Position numbers and translations under genes: made by a program. Below the pieces are notes generated by a model. That model was not told the origin of the DNA, searched no databases, and saw nothing but the letters and a program-made list of their open reading frames with translations. Below, in pieces: positions 12,491 through 21,924 of a stretch of 64,000 bases of DNA. Location of the stretch: contig CM068547.1 in assembly GCA_035048495.1 (NCBI GenBank), forward strand, positions 28,899,913 through 28,963,912, in the 5' to 3' direction. Each line of letters starts with the position of its first letter. Positions within the stretch are counted from its first letter, which is position 1. The stretch comes from Euptelea pleiosperma. Lineage: Eukaryota > Streptophyta > Magnoliopsida > Ranunculales > Eupteleaceae.

Positions 12491-14308
12491 TCAAAAACCA
12501 TGCTTCCTTTTCTTCTGTCCCTTGAAAGCAGAGTAAGAAGTTGTGTATCGTGAATTAGCAAGCTCCCGAGGAACAACAGCTCCCGATGATTTCAGAACAT
12601 CAACAAACTCTGGGAACAGATTCTTGCTCTCTTCATTCAAAAGCACAATTGCTGTCCCCTCCTCTCCCAATATGGAGGCCCTCCCAATCTGATGGATGTA
12701 CTCCTCGATGGATTTCGGCATGTCAAACACAATCACTTGCCTCACTCTCAAGAGATCGACGCCTCGTCCTAGAACCCCTGTGGCTACAATCACGGAAATC
12801 TCTCCCGCTAAGAACAACCTCAGGGTCTCCCTCCTCTCCATCATAGGCTTCTCCCCGTGGATTGATAGAGCTTTCATCCCAGTCGTAACTGTGATCGCTT
12901 CAGAAAGGAGATCGGCTCCAAGCCTTGAACCCACAAATACCACAACAGGAGGCTTAAAATGATGCTTGCTCATTAAAATCTCAAAGAGCTTCTGCTTCTT
13001 CTGTTTCGATTCCACCCAGATAACTACCTGCTTCACAGATCCGTTTGGCCTGTTTGGCTTCCCAGCAGAGACAAAGATCAGATCTTTAGCCATTGACTTC
13101 GCCATCTTCTCCACCTCTGGAGGAATTGTTGCCGAAAACATCAATATTTGAGGTTTGAAAAGAGCTTGAAAAACCTGCATTACCTGATCTCGGAAACCTC
13201 TTTGAAGCATGCAGTCCACCTCATCCAAAACCAGAACTGAAACCTCATCCAGTTTGATGTCATGCTTGGTTAAAAGATCAATGAGCCTGCCAGGAGTTCC
13301 AACAATCAATTCTACCCCCTGCTGAATGCGGTATATTTGTCCAGCCATGGCATCACCACCCACCACAAGTGCAGTTTTGAAGGGCAGACCCTTTCCAAGT
13401 AGCTTAGCCTGTTCCTCCACCTGCACACAAAGCTCTCTAGTCGGTGCTAGAACCATTGCTAAGGGCTTCTTCTGATCTGAGGGGTTATCACAACGAAAAT
13501 TTGCACAGCGAGAAACTATAGGAACTAGAAAGGAAGCTGTTTTACCCGAGCCCGTATCAGCTGAAACAAGCAAGTTTTTTCCAATCAAAGCAGCTGGAAT
13601 GGCTTGCATTTGGACAGGGGTGGGTATTTCATATCCTACAGCTTCTAAATTTTGTTGGAGCTTCTGAGGAAGATTGCAAGAAGAGAATGACAAGATGGGT
13701 GGTGGAACAGAGTCTCCTTTAACTCGGATATCAGTTTTACTCCTAAGTGAATCGATCTGGTTGCTGGTAAAAGATTGAGTTCTTGGTTTATCATCACCAT
13801 CTCTAACATAAAAGCATTCATCAGAAACAGATAATCTTATAGGAGGTGGACGACGGTCTGGCTTCTGGGACTTGGAAACTCTACCCAAGAGAGTCCTTTT
13901 ACATTCCATGCTGCAAATATCGTCATCCGTCTCATCACAGATATACTCACCATATCGGCCACAGATAATACAGCGAGGCTCCCCTGGCAGGGCTTCTCTT
14001 TGATCCCAACACCTCTCCTTCACTGGGCACACTGCATTAGATGCTACAAGCCAAAATAATGATAGAGAACCAAAAAAAAGGCAAATTAAAATTGTCCTCG
14101 AAAGAGTACCAGTTTAACTCTTAAACATGAATCATTGAGATACCGATTTTGTTCAAGAGATGAGAATCCCACTGTGTCATGCACATATGGTGTAAGAAAA
14201 ATAGAAGAAAACAAAATCAGTAGCTCCCAGGGTCTTACCTGTGGCTTCACCACCGTTTGTTAGTGGCATAGAGTTTTCACCCTCATTATCATTGTTGGAA
14301 TCAACCAT
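12491..14308 (-). CDS. RH41: DEAD-box ATP-dependent RNA helicase 41 with HIT zinc finger
   Basis: Two coding exons: 14308-14239 (MVDSNNDNEGENSMPLTN through GGEAT) and 14043-12491, joined in phase across a 195-bp intron (donor CAG|GTAAGA, acceptor TTGTAG|CA). They give 540 residues, near the roughly 500-540 of plant RH41 proteins. Domains: a HIT-type zinc finger near residues 45-75 (Cys 48, 51, 59, 67, 71); Q motif near 160-174; Walker A SADTGSGKT at 184-192; PTREL at 224; TPGR at 273; DEVD at 297-300 (the RH41 version of DEAD); SAT at 327; VATGVLGRGVD in the second RecA lobe; and a basic QKKRKHGF tail. The family unwinds or remodels RNA using ATP and is presumed nuclear. Motif VI reads HQIGRASI: isoleucine 481 replaces the arginine expected in plant RH41 (HQIGRASR). 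The gene lies between the two COX10 3' copies on the same strand. Identity is strong; the effect of Ile481 is unknown. Confidence 0.95.
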
Positions 14309-15206
14309 TAGTCACACTTAAAGGTATTACAAGGCTGGCCAATCAAATAGAAACTAGAATCACCTTGCTGAACAAGACCTATAGAACATAATAGACGAAA
14401 TATCAAAGACATTCTATGATGAATAAAACAAAACATTAAACTCTACAGGCATGAAAAAGGCATAAAAGACTACACAAATGATGAAATTGGTGGAAAGATG
14501 GAATTCATCTCCAGCATCACTCCTTACATTTGACCATACCAGTGCCGTAAACGGTAATAGGAATTCAGTTTTGTTTATGAGGATAAAAAATCAAAGAGAT
14601 GAAAAGATTTGTGAGATAGGCAAAATGTTAAAATAAAAAATTAAATATTAAAAAAAATTAAAACTTATATGAATGTTCATAATATGGTTGAGTTGCTTGG
14701 TTTGTGGGTTTATGGTGCCAAAAGGAATCTGTGTGTGTGTGTGTGTGTATTACGATCCTAGGTTAAGATCTTAGCTTTCCACTCCACTATTACTAATGTG
14801 CTTTTGGAGTATTGGTTTGGGTCTTAACATTTGGTATCAAAGCCAACCCCACCTCCAGGGTTCGAGTCACGGCCTAGTTGTTAAGTTCGGATACGGCAAA
14901 AGTTCGAGACGGGAATAGTTCGAGTATAATGCGGCTATGGTCTAAAAATTCGTTATTACTTGAGAAACGGCAAAAGTTAGCAAAAGCATTTAGTCGTGTT
15001 TAATTCGGTTATGATCTAAAAATTCGATGTTAAAAATTCGCCAAACAGGGAGACCCCACATGTTTCCTCCTTCACTTGCCCTTTTGTGTTTCCCTACAAA
15101 TATTATTCAAATAATCAAATCTACTAAATTTCAAGGGCCACTTCACCATCTCTTCAATAGTTTTTCGTTCCTCACTTCCTCTTCCTCCAAATAAAAGAAG
15201 GGTCGT

Positions 15207-15597
15207 GATGTAACAAGGTATACCTGAGATCTTTTCATTTGCGGAAGCGGCATTTTTAGTAGTGGCCACTGCCATCTGGGCCCACTGACCGTATGGATGT
15301 TTAGCCCACCCCTTAATAGACATTCATACAAAAAAAGCAGCTTGTTTAATGATTTTTAGCCGTTGGTTTTAGTACTCAAACAATGGTTGCATTCAACGGC
15401 TATAAGAACGCCTTAAAAAGTGCTAAAAAGTGTTAAAATCTAATGGTTATAGATTACCGATCAAGGTGATTTTTGGTCTGTATATCCAACAAGGGATGGG
15501 ATAAACATCCGTGCGGTCATTGGGCCCAGATGGCAGCGGTGACTACTAAAAATGCCGCTTCCGCAAATGAACAGTTTCAGGCATACCTTGTTACATC
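15207..15597. mobile_element. GATGTAAC-family MITE, copy 1
   Basis: Near-palindromic element with ends GATGTAACAAGGTATACCTG and the inverse (CAGGCATACCTTGTTACATC), with GCGGAAGCGGCATTTTTAGT just inside each end. About 390 bp, no coding capacity. Confidence 0.8.
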
Positions 15598-15659
15598 TTT
15601 TTCCATAAAAGAAACCATGAAAGAGGCCTTCTTTTTTTAACAAAAATCTGGACCACACA

Positions 15660-16160
15660 AGAATCTGCTATGGTGCCCAATAACAGAGAGAGGGAAACCC
15701 CAATCCATATTCCAGAGATAGGAGAGAATCGTAGAGAGAGAGGAGACTCTAACCCCAATCCAACGGATAGAAATAGAGAAAAAAAAATTTATAAGAAAAA
15801 CCAGAGTTATTTGAAATCAAATAGATAGGATAGATTAAAAAAACAGAGAGGAGAGATTTGTTACCGGCAATGGCGGCAACAACAATAGGATAGGAAGTAG
15901 GAACCAAACAGTCGGAGAGGAGGGCAACAGCTAGAAGGCGGCAACGACCGTGTAGAAGGCAGCAGCTGTGGCATCAACAACAGCAGCAGCAAACGGCACT
16001 ACGGCAACAACAAATGGCACTACGGCAGTGGAGAGAGGACTGGAGTCACCGGAGTTGGTGGAACCCACCGGAGAGAGTTTCTCGAAGAGAAAGCGACTGA
16101 GAGAAGAGAGGAGCAGCAGCAACCTTAGGGCTTTTTTCGTTTTTTTTTTTTTTTTGTTCT
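15660..16160. other. GC-rich gene-like fragment, function unknown
   Basis: Within AT-rich surroundings this stretch holds GA-rich leader-like DNA, then CAACAACAGCAGC-type triplets and a GGAGTCACCGGAGTT section, like a plant 5' UTR and first exon. Open frames of 60-65 codons exist on both strands but none matches a family I know. It may be host DNA captured by the surrounding element, or simple-sequence DNA. Confidence 0.3.
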
Positions 16161-17192
16161 TTTAAAGTCTCGAATATATCAGGCGATTTTTTTCATCCGA
16201 CGCTTAATACGCGTTCTGGTCGTGGGCGCTTAAAAATGCGCAAATATTTCCGAACAGTTGAATGGTTCGCCCGTTTGGTACGGCACCCAACTAAAATGCA
16301 ATTATTCGCGAATTAGGCCCTGCTTGGTATCCAGTAAATATTTGTAGGATGCAAATATTTACCTTTACAAATATTTACTTTGTAAATGTTTACAGCTTCA
16401 AACATTTTATGTTGCTTGGTATTAACCCATAAAATTAGTTGCAAATACTTTCCACCGCTTGGGTGGAGGGTGCAATGTAAATATTTTCCGAGTATTTGAT
16501 GAATCCAAAATAGGAGATGGAGATCACTTACGAACAATGTCAATGAATTGGATGATCACAACCAATCAAACAACAGAACAAATGGCTGAGAATCATGAGA
16601 TGGTCTAGGCAAGTTGATTTTGGACAGCAACCCAATTATCTGTTGGTCCGAGTAGAGCTTTGCTGACCACCCACAATTTGAGTACGGGGAATACTTTAGA
16701 GGGACATTGACCGTATGTATCTTTAGCCAATCCCTAAGTGGACCTACAAACTAAAAATCAGCCTGATTAGTGATTTCAAACCTTTGGATCTTTGTACCCC
16801 AAATAATGCCAAATTCCACGATTAAAAATCAACCAATGAAAATAACTTCAATATAACTTTTAGAAATCTATAATCATGTTATTTTTTTGGTCTAGATGTC
16901 TATGTAGGAGTATAACTTTGCTGACCCTCCATAATGATTGCCCCCTACAACCGCCCACAATATGAACCACGTGGCACATTTGTGGAGGATGCTGACTTTA
17001 TATATGGATGTTTGGCCAATCCCTAAGTGGATCAACAAATCAAAAATCAACCTGATTAACGGATTTCATAGATTGATTTTAACCGTTGAATTTGAGCATC
17101 TAAGTGTTGGATTGGAGTAATTTTCATGGATTGATTTTAACCGTTGAATTTAAGCATTATTGACCATTATTTCGGAACTAGTATCCAAAGAT

Positions 17193-17545
17193 ATGTTGGG
17201 CTCGAGGGACACCCATTTTTTGACACCCATTTTGGCGTACCCACATAGAAGATGAATCAAAGGCTGATTTTTGGTGAGGATGATCTCTATGGTGAGGAGA
17301 TTATCCTCACAAAAATTCAAATCATTATGATATTCATAGACTGGTTTATAAGCTGAAGAATTATGGACCATCGATTCTTACCATGTAACTTGAAAACCCA
17401 CATTTGATGGGGTTAAAAATTCAGAAATGACTGATTTTTTTGTTGGGGTGATCTATATGGTGAGGAGATCATCCACACCAAAAATCAGCCATTGATTCAT
17501 CTTCTATGTGGGTACGCTAAAATGGGGGTTCCCCGAGCCCGGCCC
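17193..17545. mobile_element. Foldback Mutator-like MITE (353 bp)
   Basis: Long inverted arms (GGGCTCGAGGGACACCC / GGGTTCCCCGAGCCC, then CGTACCCACATAGAAG and its inverse). The 9-bp duplication TCCAAAGAT lies at 17,184-17,192 and 17,546-17,554. A 9-bp duplication is the Mutator mark. Confidence 0.72.
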
Positions 17546-17613
17546 TCCAAAGATTTGAAATCACTAATTAGGCTGATTTTTGGTTTGTAGGCCCATCTAG
17601 GGATTGACCAAAC

Positions 17614-17982
17614 CATGGTTTAAAAAGCGGCCGTTATAACAGATTCAGACCTCCCCCGTTACGTTATGAACCGTTAAAACGTTTTAAAAATAACGGCCGT
17701 TATTTTTTCATTTTAACAAAAATAACGACTGTTATTTTCTGGATTTTTTTGTGAAAGAAAGTCCGTTATTTCCGTTATTTTTTCTTAATTTTAGTTATTT
17801 TTTTATTTTTTAAAATTAAATTTTAAATTTCAAAATTTGAATTTCAGCGCCATTTTTTCCGTTATTTAGGTTATTTTCTCATTATTTTTGTTTTCACCCC
17901 TAAGCATTACAATTCGTTATAACGGAAAAACAGTAACGCCCCTAGTCCGTTATACCATTATAATGGTCCCTTTTAAAACTTG
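17614..17982. mobile_element. hAT-like MITE of the GTTATAACGG family (369 bp)
   Basis: Flanked by the 8-bp duplication GACCAAAC (17,606-17,613 and 17,983-17,990). Ends CATGGTTTAAAAAG and its imperfect inverse (CTTTTAAAACTTG). The interior is rich in AACGGCCGTTAT palindromes. The interrupted word CCAAACATCC is the usual CACGTGGC MITE sequence, confirming the insertion. Confidence 0.75.
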
Positions 17983-19448
17983 GACCAAACATCCATAGGA
18001 TCAGCGTCTTCTAAACGTATACCACCCTGGCACATATTGTGGGCAGTCATCACGGGCGGTGAGTGAATTTTACTCATCTAGGGGCCAAATATTATATATA
18101 TTTCAAGAAAGTTCAAGCCAAAAAGTATGGCCTCATGGAAAATATTTACCTACGTAAATAATTGTGGGGTGCAACCAAGCACCTAGAAATGCAAAAAACA
18201 TGTTGCAAATGTTTGCAAACAAATATTTATGGCGATACCAAGCAGGGCCTTAGTCACAAATAATTCGCGAATATGACAACTACTCACGGGAGAGGCAACT
18301 ATGGTAAAAAAATAAAAATAAAAAAACTTATACCATGGGCTTGTCGTAGTATGGGATACGAAGGGCCCGACATAGGATGGGCTATGGAGGTTAAATAAAA
18401 TAAAAAAAAGTAGCTCACCGTAGTATGGGATATGGAGGGCCCACCATAATGTCCTACTGTGATCAGTCTCGGAAGGGGCGACCTAGGGAAAGGGCTACCT
18501 GAGGGATTGCTCAAAGAATGAAAAAATAGGGGTATCGGAATAAAAATGCCGGGGCCCGCTCGCAAAAAAGTGAGAAAATAGGGGTACCGGAGTGAAAGCC
18601 ACCATAGAGTGGGCTGCCATGGACGTCAGCTTTGAAGGGTGGTGGAATGTTACGATCCTAGGTTAAGACCTTAGCTTTCCACTCCACTATCACCAAAGTG
18701 CTTTTGGAGTATTGGTTTGGGTCTTAACAGTGTGTGTGTGTGAGTAATCCACTCCATTAAAGAGGGAACGAGATCAAAACCTCAGATACTCTATATAATC
18801 TACCAGGTACCAACTGGTTAAAGAAAACCCTAGTAGTGTAGGAACACCCAATTACATCAATTCATCTTCCATTCTACAGAAGCATCTTCCAGAAATTTAA
18901 GAGAGATCCGTAAAAGCATTTGAATGCACCATCTACGATTCTCAGGGGCTTTAATACCAAAAAAATACTAAAGACTCGGTATCTCGTCGAGATGTTCTCT
19001 GAACGAATGAAAAGTTTAAAACCCTACATTTGAAACCCTGAAGATCAAACCATCGACCCATGAAGGGACGTCCAAAACCCTACCATTAATTCAAATTTCA
19101 GATCCAAAATTAAAGGCAATGAAAATAACCTGATTATGAACTAAACCCCGATAACGCGAAAATTGGAATTAAAAGACTACACAAATGATGAAATTGGTGG
19201 AAAGATGGAATTCATCTCCAGCATCACTCCTTACATTTGACCATACCAGTGCCGTAAACAGTAATAGGAATTCAGTTTTGTTTATGAGGATAAAAAATCA
19301 AAGAGATGAAAAGATTTGTGAGATAAGCAAAATGTTAAAATAAAAAATTAAATATTAAAAAAAATTAAAACTTATATGAATGTTCATAATATGGTTGAGT
19401 TGCTTGGTTTGTGGGTTTATGGTACCAAAAGGAATGTGTGTGTGTGTG

Positions 19449-20015
19449 TGTTACGATCCTAGGTTAAGACCTTAGCTTTCTACTCCACTATTACCAACGT
19501 GCTTTTGGAGTATTGGTTTGGGTCTTAACATTTGGTATCAGAGCCAACCCCACCTCCAGGGTTCGAGTCACGAGAGAGGCAACTATGGTAAAAAAGTAAA
19601 AATAAAAAAAAATTACACCATGGCTTGTCGTAGTATGGGATACGAAGGGCCCACCATAGATAGGCTATGGAGGTTAAATAAATAAAAAAAAAAAAGGAGC
19701 TCACTGTAGTATGGGATATGGTGGGCCCGCCATAGTGGCCTACTTTGATTAGTCTCAGAAGGGGAGACCTAGGGAAAGGGCTACCTGGGGGATCGCTCAA
19801 AGAATGAGAAAATAGGGATACCGGAATAAAAATGCCGGAGCCCGTTCACAAAAAAGTGAGAAAATAGAGGTACTGAAGTGAAAGCCACCTTAGAGTGGGC
19901 CGCCGTGGTCGTCGGCTTTGAAGGGTGGTGGAATGTTACGATCCTAGGTTAAGACCTTAGCTTTCCACTCCACTATCACCAAAGTGCTTTTGGAGTATTG
20001 GTTTGGGTCTTAACA
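19449..20015 (+). mobile_element. TRIM retroelement (567 bp, intact)
   Basis: Two 82-bp direct terminal repeats (19,449-19,530 and 19,934-20,015) begin TGTTACGATCC and end GTCTTAACA. The left one is followed by TTTGGTATCAGAGCC, a primer site for initiator Met-tRNA. The right one is preceded by a purine tract (AAGGGTGGTGGAA). The 5-bp duplication GTGTG flanks it in a (GT)n microsatellite. There is no coding capacity, so it is a terminal-repeat retrotransposon in miniature. Confidence 0.88.
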
Positions 20016-20576
20016 GTGTGTGTGTGTGAGTAATCCACTCCATTAAAGAGGGAACGAGATCAAAACCTCAGATACTCTATATAATCTACCAGGTACCAAC
20101 TGGTTAAAGAAAACCCTAGTAGTGTAGGAACACCCAATTACATCAATTCATCTTCCATTCTACAGAAGCATCTTCCAGAAATTTATGAGAGATCCGTAAA
20201 AGCATTTGAATGCACCATCTACGATTATCAGGGGCTTTAATACCAAAAAAATACTAAAGACTCGGTATCTCATCGAGATATTCCCTGAACGAATGAAAAG
20301 TTTAAAACCCTACATTTAAAACCCTGAAGATCAAACCATCGACCCATGAAGGGACATCCAAAACCCTAGCATTAATTCAAATTTCAGATCCAAAATTAAA
20401 GGTAATGAAAATAACCTGATTATGAACTAAACCCCGATAACGCGAAAATTGGAATCATAAATCCAACACCAAACGTGATAATATGACTATTTCTCCAGAC
20501 GATTCGGATGTGAAGATACTAAACAAAAGCTCCTGAGCACTAAAACAAAAACCAAAATGAATGAAAGAAAGCATAC

Positions 20577-20760
20577 CGAGATTGGAAACTGGAAATTTGA
20601 ACTTTGGCGATGCGTATTCTGTATGATAGATTTCTTCATGGATCGTACCCTAAACGCCAGGTGGTAGGGGTAGGATTCTCTTCCACCTTAGCTCAACGAT
20701 GTGTTTGAGCAAAAGTGCTGAACTATCTCCGCAAAATTAGCAGCACTTAAAAACAAGGCT
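20577..20760 (-). other. Possible 5' UTR exon of RH41
   Basis: On the minus strand a non-repetitive stretch with no long frame ends in a good donor, CTCG|GTATGC, at 20,577/20,576. A matching acceptor (TTGTTCAG) lies at 14,368-14,370, 59 bp before the RH41 ATG. Pairing them gives a 6.2-kb 5' UTR intron that holds the duplicated TRIM unit. The upper border is arbitrary. This is inference from position and splice signals only; it could belong to no gene. Confidence 0.33.
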
Positions 20761-21006
20761 TTTTTTAAGCTTTAAATTTTAGGGCCCGTTTGGATAGCAA
20801 TTTTTCAAACGGCTGTGGTGGACGGCCAACCAAGAGATTCCAATGGCCGGAGTCTCATAGCCGGCCAACCACAACTCCTGCAACAATTTAAAAACTCAAT
20901 GTTCTAAAAATAACAAAAACATGAGTGGTGTGGTGTTTCTTAGTTAAAGATAATTCATTAATAAAAATGAAAAACAAGAGTGATAATAGTTTAGATTTTG
21001 GAAAAA

Positions 21007-21390
21007 GATGTAACAAGGTATGCCTGAAACTTTTTCAAATGCGGAAGCACTATTTTTGCTACTCACCACTATCATCTGGGCCCACTAACCGCATGTATGT
21101 TTATCCCAACCCTTGGTGGATATACACAACAAAAATCACCTTGATTGGTAATCTATAACCATTAGATTTTGGCACTTTTTAAGGCGTTCTTATAGCCGTT
21201 GAATGCAACTAATTTTTTTTAGTACTAGAAACCAATGGCTCAAAGTCATCAAACAAGCTGATTTTTTGTATGAATGTCTACTAAGGTGTGGGTTAAACAT
21301 CCATGCGGTCAGTGGGCCCAGATGGCAGTGGTGACTACCAAAAATGCCGCTTCCGCATTTGAAAAGTTCTTAGGTATACCTTGTTACATC
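21007..21390. mobile_element. GATGTAAC-family MITE, copy 2
   Basis: Ends GATGTAACAAGGTATGCCTG and GGTATACCTTGTTACATC, with the same internal arms as copy 1. It shares the outer context with other copies (AAAAA before one end, GCGACCC after the other). Confidence 0.8.
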
Positions 21391-21924
21391 GCGACCCTTA
21401 GATTTTAATCTTTTGAGACAGGGATTTTGGAAAGATGGGGTTCTCTCAATCTTAAAATTCTTCTACAATAAAATCCATAAAAAGAAATCTCATTTCTTCA
21501 TGTGTTCTATCTACTTCATGGGATTTTTTCTTCTCAATCTTTGCTTATTCCTTGAAAAACCAAAAGAAAAAAATACTTAAGTTTACCAACATGGTTTTAT
21601 TCAAATTTTTAATTTCCTCCTTCCATGTTTGATTTGGGACTTGGATTTTGGCCCAAACCCTTGTTCCAAGGTTGAAGACAAGGGGCTTTTTTGTCCTTTA
21701 ATAATAAATCTGATAGTCAACTCGGGTTAACATTGGTCAAATGTCAAGTTTCCGCCCAATTCCGCATGACCACATGGCAAAGAGAGAAGTGTTTGTTTTA
21801 CTTTTTTCCCATTAAAAACTTTAAAAAATTCATAAGCTGTCATTCAAAGGAGAAAAGTGTTGTATAAGGCTTGGTAGGGTGTGACATGGACAATCCCTAT
21901 TCCGGGTTATCTTGTATCAAACTA

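Larger units (their letters stand above)
16640..18075. mobile_element. CACGTGGC-family MITE with two nested insertions
   Basis: The left arm near 16,925-17,160 (ACCGCCCACAATATGAACC, CACGTGGCAC) and right arm at 17,555-18,070 (CACATATTGTGGGCAGTCAT) belong together. A second left-arm copy is at 16,660-16,900. Elements at 17,193-17,545 and 17,614-17,982 interrupt it. Confidence 0.65.
16316..18249. mobile_element. PIF/Harbinger-like non-autonomous element (1.9 kb with nested insertions)
   Basis: Terminal inverted repeats GGCCCTGCTTGGTATCCAG and its counterpart (ATACCAAGCAGGGCC) are flanked by the 3-bp duplication TTA (16,313-16,315 and 18,250-18,252). TTA target and GGCCCTG-type ends fit PIF/Harbinger. 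The inner arms repeat AAATATTTAC motifs. It is filled by a CACGTGGC MITE that carries two more elements. No transposase frame. Confidence 0.72.
14872..18283. mobile_element. 3.4-kb unclassified insertion inside the TRIM
   Basis: The intact TRIM shows the empty site. The insertion is bounded by a 5-bp duplication TCACG (14,867-14,871 and 18,284-18,288). The ends carry a short inverted TAGTTGT. The left end repeats AAAAATTCG and TTCGAG motifs, and TTCGCGAAT occurs near the right end. No transposase frame is visible. It contains a GC-rich gene-like stretch (15,660-16,160) and three or more nested elements. Confidence 0.6.
14748..18729 (+). mobile_element. TRIM retroelement copy split by a 3.4-kb insertion
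   Basis: The 5' repeat is at 14,748-14,829 (first bases TA instead of TG) with the primer site right after. The 3' repeat is at 18,648-18,729. The middle is interrupted at 14,872-18,283. Same flanking microsatellite as the intact copy, so it arose by tandem duplication, not by a new insertion. Confidence 0.85.
14463..20455. repeat. Tandem duplication of a 1.29-kb unit, one copy expanded
   Basis: Unit 1 is 14,463-19,169 and unit 2 is 19,170-20,455. Both start TAAAAGACTACACAAATG and end at the sequence ATTGGAAT. Unit 1 is larger only because a 3.4-kb element sits inside its TRIM. Subtracting that leaves about 1,290 bp against 1,286 bp in unit 2. It lies just upstream of RH41 exon 1, probably in its 5' UTR intron. 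Confidence 0.88.

Noticed and set aside
12586..13151. Plus-strand open frames opposite RH41
   Set aside because: They are shadows of the RH41 coding sequence on the other strand.
14748..18729. A 4-kb LTR retrotransposon with coding interior
   Set aside because: The terminal repeats are those of a 567-bp TRIM; the interior is a later insertion of DNA transposons without gag or pol.
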